Translations under genes and position numbers: made by a program
Part shown: piece by piece, positions 11,076 to 21,781 of the stretch
How positions within the stretch are numbered: the first letter of the stretch is position 1
Layout: each line of letters opens with the position of its first letter
Notes under the pieces: generated by a model
What the model was told of the DNA's origin: nothing
The model's input: only the letters and a program-made list of their open reading frames with translations
Databases searched by the model: none
NCBI GenBank assembly: GCA_003254885.1
Contig: QANT01007853.1
Coordinates: 1-23,471 of the forward strand
From: Purshia tridentata
Lineage: Eukaryota > Streptophyta > Magnoliopsida > Rosales > Rosaceae
Length of the DNA stretch: 23,471 nt
Direction: 5' to 3'

Positions 11076-14000
11076 ATGTTGCCGGGAAGGTTATCCGCCA
11101 TTTTCGGAGGCCTCGGTTCCAACACAAAGACTTTGACCAGCGACCTCTTGCCCACTCTCAAGCTCCAGACTGATAAGGAAGTCTACAGGCCTGGCGATCC
11201 CATTCTCATCACCATTGAGGTTTCAAACCCTACACACAACAATGACGACGACATGGCCTGTTCGCTCCTGATCGAACGCCTAGGGTTTGAGATTAAGGGG
11301 ATTGAGAAGCTCGATTCCCAGTGGTTCGCCACGCAGAAGCCCGTGTCTGGATCCAAACAGAGGAGAGGTAGCAAAGAAAATTTAAGAACAATTTCAATAA
11401 TTTGGTTTCTGTTTCAAATTTTCAATGCGTTTTGGAATTTATTTTTGTTTTCATGGTTTTTTTATTACATGAGACGTTTAGGTGAAAATGTGTTTATGGA
11501 GGGCTCCACGGCTTCGTTGGTTTCGAATCAGATTGTTTCGCCCGGGGGCACGAAATCATGTGAGTAATGTTTTGTAGATTGTAACAATTTCGAAATAGAC
11601 GTGCTTTTTTTTTTTTTGGTAATTTAAGATGGTTTTTTTTTAGTACTTTGAATTGTTGGTGTTGGATTTACATGGAGAAAGATCAATCTTGAGGTTTTTG
11701 TGTATTAGAATGGCATATTGTTGTTATAATAAACCAACAAGCAGCGAAAATCAATCAAGAGGCTAGCATTATGAAGGAGGGGGCCTTAAAAATGTAACAC
11801 CTCTCTTAGCCAAGAATTCCGCTGCATGTTATTTTTCTTTTTATCCAAGGAAGGTTGTGGTAACATGGAGCTTTTAGGTTTAAATTTCATTTCTGTTAAA
11901 TAAGTAATGGTTTCTGCAGATGCGGTGAGAACATTGCTGGCAAGCATTATTCCACCATCTTACAAAGGTGCTACCATTCGCTATATGTACTATGTTAGAA
12001 GTACAATGTCGGGACAATGGCTGATACTGGAGAATGCCCACTCTCGTGGAGAAACAGTAAAAGATTTTACTGATATGGTTGGTTTTCTTTAACTTTTCCT
12101 GATGGCTGTTGACATGAATTTTCTCCTCTATGATAGATATATGCCTGCTTCTGATGTATCATAGTTTATTTTTATTTCACCATGGTAACAACCTTTATAC
12201 ATGATTATGTTGAATGAGAAATGGACCTGTGAATTATTCTGATGTTACATTCTCGGACTGTTCCTAATCAATTATAAGAATGGAATTTAGTTCAAAATTT
12301 ACCGAAGTGTTGGATCTAATGTATGCTTATCTGTAGTTATCACTTATCAGCATACTCAGGAAACATATAATTTTTTATTTATTTTAGATTTTGTATTAAA
12401 TTATTAGTTTTATCTTTGTGGTCAACATAAGGAACATTTCTTATCTGTAGTTATCATTCTCAAACATTCACATGGACAGAGACAAACACACACAAAAATT
12501 TTTGTGCATTTATGTATGTGTGTGTGAACACGGGCTTAAGTATTGGTAAAAAGACCCTTGCCTTTACTTACATGCTAGCCTCTTTCTTTATTACATTGAT
12601 TTGATATGCCCACATTTTATATTTCTGAACCTCATGAACTTTTGATCATCCAGGAAGCTCGGATTCCAGTACAAGTATGGGTCACTCAGAAAACTAGTGG
12701 CTTGGAGATGGAAGAAGGTCAAAGTGATGGTGAGTTTTTTCTTTAGGTCTGATCACTGATTCTATCTCAAAATTTTATTCTTTAGGTTCAAGATATGGCT
12801 TGGAGTTTATTACATGACAGCCTGCAAATTCGAATTTCTGTGATTTTTTTTCTATGCAGGAAACATTCGAACAGTAATGTTAGCTTAATGTTATTTGCAA
12901 TTGTAACAAATTTATGAATTTTGTGTAAGTTGAAGCTAAATTTGAGGCACCATTGAACACTACTTTAGGATTTGCAGCTTAATAGTATTTTTTATTTCTT
13001 TTGCTTTTGCTCGATATAAATTTACATATGGCATCTGGCAGTTTAGTGGTTTGACTTTTGATCATAACTTAATTGGGATCATAACCAAGTCTTAATATCT
13101 CATGCTCCAGGCTAGAAATATGTACTAGAGTTGAGCATTCTTATGCATCTTATGAACATAACAGGTCATTCATCAATGACCTGTTGTTTTTCTGGAGCCC
13201 TGTTGGACCCCTATGTATATTGGATGACATATTTTCTACAAATCATATTCTTAAAATTAACCATTGTAAGTAATTGGAGATGTCATCTTGGTAATGAACT
13301 AGAATCATTTTTTGAAAATAGTGAAATATGCCTGTTTCAATTTAAGTAAGAGCTCATTTTTCATTTTTAACTGCAATGTTCCCATATTGCAGTTTCTGAT
13401 CTTAATAATTTTATAAATATTTTTGTTTGTCTTGATTTCCAGATATGTTAGATAATATTTTGAGATATTTCTGTCAATTATATGTTTTCAGGGATTGTTC
13501 CTTCTGCAACCATCCAAATGGATATGTATTGGAAAGAGATGGACGGTGACTGTGATTGGGTAGGCTCTTACTACCACAATATCTTTTCATTTATATGTTT
13601 TGGGAATTGTGTTTCTTTTTAGGCATATAAAGTCATTACAGAGTTCTATATTAAGCAATGTTTATCTCTAGGAGTTCCAAAATAAGAAATTTACCCATCC
13701 ATTTTATAATTAATTCCTCTTGCAGGTGAAAGCAAATGATTTCTATGATGGGGTTGAGGAAGGCTATGAAAGCTCAAGAGATGAGATCTCATCCGTTTCT
13801 TCATACAATCCGATGAAAGAACATATAAACAGAACCTTTGGAAGTTCATTGTCCTTGCAATCAACAAGGTCTTCAGTTAAGGATACCACATATCCTGAAG
13901 GAGAACGGACAAGCCTATCTTCAAATCTAGCACTTCCGCGGCTGTCTGTGGCTGAAGTCTCATATGATTCTGGTAATGGTGAGTTGTGTGATCTGGCGAA

Positions 14001-17000
14001 ATCTTCAAGTGGTTCTACACATTGATCTTCTCATTATTTCTCTCATTTTCAAAATAGTTTCTATGCTGTTTCACCTATAGTGTTGAGATATTGTGATAGT
14101 GTTTTCCCCTTATTATTTTGTTGAGTTCTTATCTCTATTTTATCAGCATTTCCTTCAAGCAATAAGAACCTTGTTTTGCTTCTTTTTTTTTGAAAAGTCA
14201 AAGCTTAGCTTTTCTCAGTGACAAATTACGTTTTCAAACAGATCTTCCATCGCCATTGAATTCATCTGCTATTGGCTCTCCAAGCCAGAGGCAGAAACTT
14301 GCAAAGCCACTTTCTTTAGATGATGAAGCTAGGGCATCTTCTTCGCCAGCAGCTGGAGCTGTTGAGACCATAGCATGTAAATTAATGCACTTCTTTTCCT
14401 TTTCCTACATATATCTATATTCAATCCAATGGTTTCTGCCTGTGTAATAAATACTGGAAAACTAATTTTCTGCAAATATTTTCTGCAGCAGAGGGCTTTA
14501 TTCGAGGGAGGTCTTACAATATCCGGCTGGACGACAAAGTTCTGCTTCGATTTTCCCCAAAAAATTCTGATTCCAATTATTACTTCAGTGACATGGTAAT
14601 TGCATTTTTGTTGCTATTGTCTTTTCACTTTTTCTTGTATCAATATATATGTATATTTCTGTTTGTTCCGTTTTGTGAAAATTTCAACAACTTTCTATGG
14701 ACATAGATTGGTGGAACTCTTACTTTCTTTCATGAAGAAGGAGCTAGACGATGCCTTGAGGTAGTTCTGATATTACAAGCAATTGAGAAATCATTTACAG
14801 TGATTAGTGAAATGTATACAGTTATCACTACAGGAAGGATTCTGTTTTTCAGGTTTCTATAACATTGGAGACTTCAGAGACTATTAGTCGGCGTTTTGTC
14901 CATCCTTCTCGGAGGAATTCTCCCACAATTACAAAGGTATGAATTTTTGATTTCTAGCTGTCAGTTGAATGATAAATGTATCAGAATCATTTACAGAAAA
15001 TTTGTCTTGTTTCTCAACAGTTATTTGAATATAAGATTAATTGATTTTACGGTAAACAAACCCAAAAACATGAGGCGGTTAAGCAAGCACATTAGTTATT
15101 TTAATGATTAGATTGCCAGGAGTGAAGAAGAAACAATTCCAGGTAACAAAACACTATTTTACCGTGGGTCTCTGGTTAAAACAATATTTTCTTTTGGGTT
15201 TTTTATTTTAGGGTTATAAGGTGACTTTTGATTAGTAGCTGAATTATAATTTTCTGCAGATAAGGGAGAGAGTACTAACTGTAGAAATTTGAGGGTGTTC
15301 TCACAATTAAGCTTTTCTAGGGGCTTTTAGAAGTTCGAAGAGATATACAAGTGTTTCTTGAGTTTTAAGTTGGTCTTTGTATGTGCTTATTAGGTAGATG
15401 GTTGGAAATTCTTGGCCAACTAGTTAAAGGAGACTTCAAGAGTCCTATTTAATGCTTAATTCATACCTTGGTAACAAAAATATGAATTATTTGGCCTGTC
15501 GAAGGCCTGGTTGTGTGTGTGGTTCTCTTTGATGCTGGATAGATTCCAATAGTGTATCTAATGAAGGATCCTGTAAATTCTGCATCATGTAGTACTTAGA
15601 TTTAGGAATATAGTTTGATTTAAAAGACTTGGAGAGAATAAGGGTTAAGCAGGGTAGGTTTTGATGGGTAAAGCAATTTCTGAGGTGTTCCATTTTTCTT
15701 TGGGCAGTAATTATGTTTAGAGTTTAGGATGTTGCAGTGAAGGCTGGTAGGTTGGGGAAAAGGCTAGGGCTATAAGAAATGTGGTTTGGCGACTGGAATT
15801 TTGGAATTTTCTGCATAACTAATTGATCTTAGATTGATTTACTGCAATATTAGATCTTTAATATAGAACATAAGAAGAAATGAAAACAAGAAAAAATTAA
15901 AAACCTAGGCAATTTCACATAAGAAGAGAGGACAGAGTTTGGAAATAAATGCCTGGTAATTTCACCCAGATTTTCAATGCAATACACCCAAGAAAGAAAC
16001 TGCTGAAAATTCGTTGCATTTAATTTCCAAACTGAAAGATTAAATAGCCTTTTAATAGTCTGCTGGTTCTCCTTTCTATAATAGATATTGCCCAAATGGG
16101 TCTCCTAAATAAATGAAGGAGAGCAATATGATTTGAAAAATAATAAGGTAAAGTAATTACAAAAGCTTGTAACATCATATGATTTCCTCTTTCTTGTATA
16201 CCGTTTCTGAAATCATGTTGTAATCCATGCATATTCATTTTAAAGTTACGTTGTCCCAATTTATTAGGCTTAATTAATTTAATTGCTTTCAGAGTAATGA
16301 CAGAGTGTCAATTGGATGTAAATGTAATCTCAGGGAGAAAAAAAGAAAAAAAAGAAAGAAAGAAAAACTATATGTGAGAATGAAACAATTGAGCCTATTT
16401 TGAGCTTAGATGAATTTAATATGTGAAAGCTGATGGACTTTCACTGGTTATAGATATTTTAATGATTTTGTCCTCTGCCATGTTTGATGGATAATGTTAT
16501 CTTTTGTAGATTCAGAGTGATCATTATGAGGTCGTTGCGGATTTAGTGCAGACAAGTTTTCTATTTTCCATTCCTATGGATGGGCCTATGTCTTTTACCA
16601 CTCCCCATGTATCTGTAAAATGGGTCCTTCGATTTGAATTTTTTACCACTCCCAAAAATGCAGATTGGACCAGGTATGACCATATCTACAAACTTCTTAC
16701 TTCTTAACCAAATGATTCAAATGTTGCAAGAGGTTGTCATGTTAATTTCAGGACATGGCATTTTTCATTTTCATTATTAGTTATGTAGTGTTTACATGAT
16801 TTCCAGATTACAGTTCAAATAAAAAAAGGTTACAGAGTCTCAATCAAACATTGCTAATGAAATTATTTTTATTTGCTTAATTTACCAAACTATTTGCTAA
16901 CCCAGCTGGTTTAAAATTCCTAGATTTTTTTATTACCTCAGGTATGAGCATCCTCTTCTGATCGAGGGAAGAGAAAAATGTGAGTGGGTTCTCCCAATCA

Positions 17001-17083
17001 CCGTGCATGCACCTCCAGCTGTGGGGTCCACTGGTCACACCCGAAATGAGAAGTCTCTCTTTGGAGCCCTTGTGGGTATATAA
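11076..17083 (+). CDS. RGP1: Rgp1-family protein, subunit of the Ric1-Rgp1 Rab6/Ypt6-class GEF, 12 exons, 536 aa
   Basis: In yeast and animals Rgp1 pairs with Ric1 at the Golgi to activate Ypt6/Rab6 for retrograde traffic; plants have the same family. Exons: 11076-11367, 11482-11559, 11920-12077, 12654-12729, 13492-13559, 13726-13978, 14242-14376, 14489-14595, 14707-14760, 14853-14936, 16510-16673, 16942-17083. All have GT-AG borders and phases close exactly (1611 nt with stop). The N-terminal 1-220 is an arrestin-like beta-sandwich (LKLQTDKEVYRPGDPILITI; SLLIERLGFEIKGIEKLDSQW). Residues about 225-355 are a Ser-rich low-complexity linker. The C-terminal 355-536 carries the second conserved block (SYNIRLDDKVLLRFSPKN, GGTLTFFHEEG, CLEVSITLET, VSVKWVLRFEFFT). 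Start: ATG 11076 is the first in-frame ATG; the open frame upstream has only a TTG. Intron 10 is long (1573 bp) without an evident extra exon. The symbol must not be confused with plant 'reversibly glycosylated polypeptide 1'. Confidence 0.94.
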
Positions 17084-17241
17084 TTGAAGGTACTAAATTA
17101 TCATTTGACTTTTGAAGTAGCTTCGAGAAACCCTGATATGTCATATAGTTGGCTAGTTGAGTAAACATGTATGTCGAATGATGATGACTATTACAAAATG
17201 TGTTTTGTAATATATGGCTCTGTAACCCATCATCATGTTTT

Positions 17242-17245
<4 letters not shown>

Positions 17246-17284
<39 letters not shown>
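17246..17284 (+). repeat. (CT)n microsatellite downstream of Rgp1
   Basis: An uninterrupted run of about 19 CT dinucleotides, likely length-polymorphic. The frame opening just before it yields a Leu-Ser run (LSLSLS) and is not a gene. Confidence 0.95.
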
Positions 17285-17287
<3 letters not shown>

Positions 17288-17324
17288 TCCAGTAAATCAT
17301 TTGAGGCAATGCTTTCATGTACTT

Positions 17325-17388
17325 GAAAATGTTAAAAGATGCGGGTTCGAAGCCCACTACAACCCAAAAAAAGAAAATGTTAAAAGAT
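17325..17388 (+). mobile_element. short retroposed tRNA-like fragment with 16-bp target-site duplications
   Basis: GAAAATGTTAAAAGAT occurs perfectly at 17325-17340 and 17373-17388. Between the copies are 32 bp: GCGGGTTCGAAGCCCAC, eight further bases and a run of seven A. The first part reads like a tRNA T-arm with the pol III B-box core GGTTCGA; the A run lies directly against the second repeat. Flanking direct repeats plus a 3' A tail are the hallmark of LINE-type retroposition, so I read this as a severely truncated SINE or tRNA-derived insertion. Confidence 0.6.
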
Positions 17389-18163
17389 TTAATTTCTTTC
17401 TCATAATAAATGGTATCTATATTATCACCAACTATAATAATTTTTATGCATTAAAAAGGTTTTTGTGTTGCACAGGTTGATATAATATGGCTGTCTGAAA
17501 CTTGAAGCTAGTTTTAATATGTGGATCAGCACCTATTAGCCAGATGGGGGGGACCCTTTGTGGCTTGGCAGCTATCTTGTTCCTTTGTCCATCGAATGCT
17601 GAATCGAAAAGTTGAAGTGCACAAGAAAGATAAGGAAATTGGAGTCTTAGATCTTGTTCATTAGTGAGTTACATTTATTAAATTTATTATTATTTTTCCC
17701 TTAGATTGTTTCATTGAGTTGAAACGGATTGTACATTGAGTTGAAAATATGAAAGGAAATAAAAAGGAAAATTTACACACCTATGACCAATCTGATGTAT
17801 TTGCCTCAAGACACTTTCTTTATTCTTGCAATCAAATCTCTTCAACTTTGTTGCATAGACACGAATTTCCTTTGTTTTTTTTTTCCTATCAACTGCAGAC
17901 TTCTCCTTGAATATATAGGTTTATCACCTGTTGCATAAGAGCACCTCACAAATATGGTGACGATGAATCTTGAAAATTTAGTATGACATGATGATACACA
18001 TAAATATCATTTTTAAGTTGAGCTTTATTTATTTAGAATATTGCAAATGGATATCATTTGGATGAGGAATCTTATATGAAAAAAGTTAAAGGCGAGTGAA
18101 ATATCTCACTCCTTTCATGTTATGCTGACAAGCTTCTCAATTAGGGAGCAAGCCATTGAGGAA

Positions 18164-18286
18164 GGAAGCAACAATTTCCTTCAAATCAAACGAACCAAGG
18201 ATGAAGGATGAAGCTATCTAGCTACCGTTGACAACCGTGCAAGTTACTACAGCTATTCCTATTCCTTCAAACAAAAAATCTTGATT
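18164..18286 (+). repeat. direct repeat copy A upstream of the RING-H2 gene
   Basis: This roughly 120-bp segment (GAAGCAACAATTTCCTTC, then AAGGATGAAGGATGAAGCT, TTGACAACCGTGCAA, TTCCTATTCCTTCAA) recurs in the same orientation about 557 bp downstream at 18721-18848, with substitutions and small indels. The two copies flank a MITE-like element. Confidence 0.65.
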
Positions 18287-18309
18287 TGACCCCATATAGT
18301 CCAAGTAGT

Positions 18310-18725
18310 TAAACCAACAAATTAAAATTATGAGACAAAAACAATTATGGTTGTATGTTTTACCTCAAAAACGAATTTGGTCTATATAGTTTAAAAATTT
18401 TGCATTTGGTTCTTGTGTTTTGTATTGTTTACATTTTAAGGATATTTTATAATCAAAATGAAATTTTTTTCGCAAATTAAAACTAATTAACTCATGAGTT
18501 TTATTAAAAAATGACAAAAAATCATGTATGTAAGTTGAATGTAACATTCAATTTGAATTTTAAACAAAAATTAAAATTTTGATTATGCTAAATTGTCCCC
18601 ATATTGCAAAAAATATAAAACACAAAAATCAAATGTGAAATTTTCAAATTACAGAGACCAAATCTGTTTTTGGAATAAAACACGAACCAGAAATGTTTTT
18701 AACCCTACAATTATTGTACAAAAAG
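18310..18725 (+). mobile_element. MITE-like inverted-repeat element
   Basis: The left arm contains CAAAAACGAATTTGGTCT, then TTGCATTTGGTTCTTGTGTT. The reverse complement of the right arm gives CAAAAACAGATTTGGTCT, then CACATTTGATTTTTGTGTT. Similarity extends over roughly 100 bp per arm, including a GGTT-GTGTTTTA stretch further out, with an AT-rich centre. There is no ORF. Exact ends and target-site duplication could not be set; both edges run into the flanking direct repeats. Confidence 0.6.
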
Positions 18726-18848
18726 CAACATTTTCCTTTGGGGTTCAGCCAAATGTGGAAAGGATGAAGATGAAGCTAGCTATAACATTGACAAACGTGC
18801 AAAGAGGAACTAATTAATCTCTTCCTATCCCTTCAATCAAACAAGTTC
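18721..18848 (+). repeat. direct repeat copy B upstream of the RING-H2 gene
   Basis: This is the second copy of the segment at 18164-18286. It shares AAGCAACA-TTTCCTT, AAGGATGAAGATGAAGCTAG, TTGACAAACGTGCAA and TTCCTATCCCTTCAA in the same order. It lies about 150-280 bp upstream of the RING-H2 start codon, so it may include proximal promoter sequence. Confidence 0.65.
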
Positions 18849-19003
18849 AAAACTTTTTTCATTGGTTGGTGGCGATACCTTTTAGAAAGTCAATATGAAG
18901 ATTGAGCTAGCAACACGGTAACACCCACTCTCTCATTGGAACTAAAGCCAGAAAGATATTGGGGAGAGAGAGAGAGAGAGGATTCAAGTCATAGCCATTG
19001 GTG

Positions 19004-19438
19004 ATGGAATTAATGGAGTTGATGGGCAAAATAGCAAGCTCCTTAATTACCACTACAACAATCATCTTTGCCATTCGTGTTTGTGCAAAGCTTTTCATGA
19101 GGAGGCACAACACAATCTTCATCTACCACCCTCCAAAACCCAATTGCAAAAAGGTGGACACTACTAGTACTACTAGTTCCCCATATTGTGTGGTGTGCCT
19201 CCAAGAGGTGATGGAGGGCCAAATGTACCGAAGCTTACCCACATGCAACCATTGCTTCCATGTTCATTGTATTGACGCATGGTTCCAGTCACATTCTACC
19301 TGTCCACTATGCAGAACTCAGGTCTCTCTTGTTCAACATTCTCTTTTCTCTTATTCTCTTTCATTTTTCCAATTCTTACTCTGGAAAATTTGTAATTCTC
19401 TCAACTTTCAGGTTACTACTAATTCTATATATGTGTGA
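19004..19438 (+). CDS. small ATL-like RING-H2 E3 ubiquitin ligase with one membrane segment
   Basis: Zinc-binding RING-H2 proteins of this kind recruit ubiquitin-charged E2 enzymes; ATL-type members are membrane anchored. The start ATG 19004 (MELMELMGK) is the first in frame. A hydrophobic segment lies at residues 10-31 ([17 protein letters not shown]) and is followed by a basic stop-transfer (MRRH). The RING is C62-x2-C65-x15-C81-x-H83-x2-H86-x2-C89-x10-C100-x2-C103, with the ATL-typical HxxCIDAW and TCPLCR. The GLD box usual in ATL proteins is not visible between the membrane segment and the RING. Read through, the protein is 144 aa. A possible 90-bp intron (19322-19411, CAG/GTCTCT to TTTCAG) would give 114 aa ending soon after the RING; both forms share the last eight residues and stop. 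The spliced form looks more family-like. It converges on the CER1 gene. Confidence 0.85.
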   Translation: MELMELMGKIASSLITTTTIIFAIRVCAKLFMRRHNTIFIYHPPKPNCKKVDTTSTTSSPYCVVCLQEVMEGQMYRSLPTCNHCFHVHCIDAWFQSHSTCPLCRTQVSLVQHSLFSYSLSFFQFLLWKICNSLNFQVTTNSIYV

Positions 19439-20562
19439 AAGTATTTTTTAGCCTCATTTTTTATTTTCCAATTATCTTTCCTTCAAAATATGATTTAATT
19501 TTTATATTATTATTTATTTCAATCAAAGCAATATATGCTATAGGGCTCGTTGGGCTGGGAAAAGGACACCGGTCCTGAGAGGAGCCCAGCCGCCGATGAG
19601 GGTGGGAGCTAGAGAGAGGGGGTTTCTCAGTTTTCAGTTAAATTTCATTTAAATGGCAAAGTTGGGTCTAAAACTCACAAAACAGCTTAGAGGTTCAAAT
19701 GAGTAAATTTGGGGTGTGAACAATAGTTTCCCTAAACAATTTGGTAGGATTTGGTAAAAAAAAAATTGGTAGGATGCTTTCTCTCCGATCTCCTCTAGTT
19801 TCTCAGGGGTTTCAGGCTAATTGATTTATTTTATAATAGTTTGGCCCAAGTGCTATTCCAACCACTCTAAATTACTAAATTGACTATCTTTATCTTTAAG
19901 CTATTCGACTATAATTTACTGAAATATTTGTGTTATTTTGGTGACTAACTATCGAACCCTTAATATTATTTGTACCATTCGATAATAATCTATCGAAATA
20001 TCACAAATATTTTGATAGACTATTATTGAATAGTCTAAATGTGATTAACTTAATAATTCTGGGTGATTGAAAGAACATGCCCCTAATAGTTTAAGCGTTT
20101 AAAGTTAATTAAATGATTGTTTAATATATATTGGACTGGAATGGTGGGCCGTATATTGGATTGGTAGTGGGCTACAATTGAATTGGGCATTAATTGAGCT
20201 ATAAAATTACATATAAAGTAGGACTTTGACTTGGGCTACTCCAACTACCCACATTTATGGAGTGTCTAATAAAGTACGACATAATCATAAAGGATTTCTA
20301 CATCATCCTATTAATTAGTGATTTTGAATGTTTAAGCATGCATGCATAAGTAAATTTATAGATATAGGAAGGATCGACAACCAAACTAACTTATCCATTA
20401 ATATCCATATATAATAGAGTAACTCATGAAAAACAACGCGATTAAATTTAAAGACAGCAACCATAGTCATCTCACATAACCCACAGGGCTAACAATAATA
20501 TTATAAATTTAAAATATGTGATCGATATATATTGACTTTTTATAATGGAAGCTGATGACTAA
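19439..20562. other. intergenic region between convergent RING-H2 and CER1 genes
   Basis: There is no credible coding sequence here. It contains a GC-richer patch at about 19545-19625, AT-rich sequence with a strong 55-nt hairpin (described separately), and short repeated ATTGGA/ATTGGG-type motifs around 20130-20190. The 3' UTRs of both neighbours fall in its flanks. Nothing else is identifiable. Confidence 0.6.
19977..20031 (+). repeat. near-perfect 25-bp inverted repeat (hairpin)
   Basis: The left arm ATTCGATAATAATCTATCG onward pairs with the right arm ending CTATTATTGAAT. This gives 25 positions with one A-C mismatch and two G-U/T pairs around a 5-nt centre (CACAA). A related, more diverged stretch lies just upstream (about 19905-19955). 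It could be the core of a small palindromic MITE. Confidence 0.8.
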
Positions 20563-21748
20563 TTAATATTTGGTTTGAGTGGTAGCGATGGTTAGAGGCT
20601 GAAAGCCATGTCGAAGAGTTGCTTGCCAAACTTTGTCAATGTTGGACATGGTGTAGCCACACTCATGCTCATTCCATCCTTCCAATGCATGCACTATTCC
20701 TCCTACACGCCATGCACTCATCACCCTTCTTGGCAACCAGTTCTGCATGCGATCACTCACATAATTAATTATTTAATTAATGCATATCAATCTTTACTAA
20801 TTCAATAAGCATGCAGAACAAATATTTATAAAATTTAAGTTATATACGTACCTCACAAGAGAAAACATTCTCAAGAGACGTGGGAGTCTTCAATGCTGGA
20901 GTGTAGTGGTAGAAGCAGTCTTTGCGCAATTTCTTTGGTGGGAATTGGGAGAAGGGAATAAATAGTGTTCCTTTTGGTGCATTCAACTGTTCTTCATCAC
21001 TCAATCCATCTCCCACTAACCATATCTGCATATTAATAATTAAATTAGATTATTATAATATCATATATGCATAATTAAGTGTCCAAAGTTTAAAGTTTAA
21101 ACAGAACATATAATTAATTAATAGATAGAAATAATAAGGATAATATGGGCATGTCTTTTCACTCCCAGATTGCATAGGTGATTGTTGGCCATCCATAGTC
21201 GTGTACGAGTGCCATAGTCAAAATAGGTCTTAAAGTGCCAAATTAAGGCTATGGCCTTTTGATGAGTGCCATTTTTGAAAAAGTTATGGGTTTGACATTC
21301 TTTTGGCTCTTAAATTTCCGACCTAATATAAAGGGTTGAGTGTCATGTGATGTTCATTATTGGCTATGACTCTCAATTTTCAGGGCCACTGTAGATGGTC
21401 AATGAACTCATCGATTTATCTTAAAAGACCTAGGTTGGTACAATTTAAAGAAATATTTCATTTAAAATGATTTATAATAAACAATATGATATGAGATAAT
21501 TGTTTTTGAGATCCACATTTTGAGAGAAAAAATAAAATTGTAGCATATTAATACCTTCTGAGTATTGCTTTTTGAAAGAACCACACTATTCTCAGTGCCA
21601 TTAAATGATTTAATGAGCTTCAAATACTCAGTCTGGTGCAATGTAATTACCTAAATTTAAGCACAATTAGGGTTAGAAGATGGGAATTAATTAAGAAACA
21701 TGCATCAGTTGTGACACACACACACATGCACACATGCACACACACATG

Positions 21749-21781
<33 letters not shown>

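Larger units (their letters stand above)
17084..17765 (+). other. 3' flank of the Rgp1 gene with a probable 3' UTR intron
   Basis: Six nucleotides after the stop there is a donor-like GAAG/GTACTA (17090) and a later acceptor-like TTGTTGCACAG (ending 17475). Splicing would remove 386 bp holding a CT microsatellite and a retroposed fragment. The downstream exon would run to a poly(A) signal such as AATAAA near 17759. This is a plausible but weakly supported model; an unspliced 3' UTR is equally compatible with the coding evidence. Confidence 0.35.
17766..19003. other. intergenic region between the Rgp1 and RING-H2 genes
   Basis: There is no credible coding exon here. The region holds a MITE-like inverted repeat flanked by a diverged direct repeat (both described separately). 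It ends in a GA-rich leader (GGGGAGAGAG onward, 18961-18980) about 25 bp upstream of the RING-H2 start codon. The promoter of the RING-H2 gene should lie in the last few hundred bases, but I see no clear TATA box. Confidence 0.55.

Noticed and set aside
13131..13349. 72-aa frame in an Rgp1 intron
   Set aside because: It is purely intronic, has no conserved motif, and the flanking exons join in phase without it.
15113..15145. Possible extra exon in the long Rgp1 intron 10
   Set aside because: The exons at 14853-14936 and 16510-16673 join directly in phase with the expected protein. The intervening frames have stops and no family similarity.
17341..17372. Functional tRNA gene
   Set aside because: Only a T-arm-like stem-loop is present. 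There is no D-arm, anticodon arm or acceptor pairing.
17235..17480. 81-aa frame starting with a Ser-Leu run
   Set aside because: It is a translated CT microsatellite followed by the retroposed fragment, not a gene.
19545..19640. hAT-like MITE start (GGGCTCGTTGGGC)
   Set aside because: No matching inverted terminus or target-site duplication was found within the next several hundred bases.
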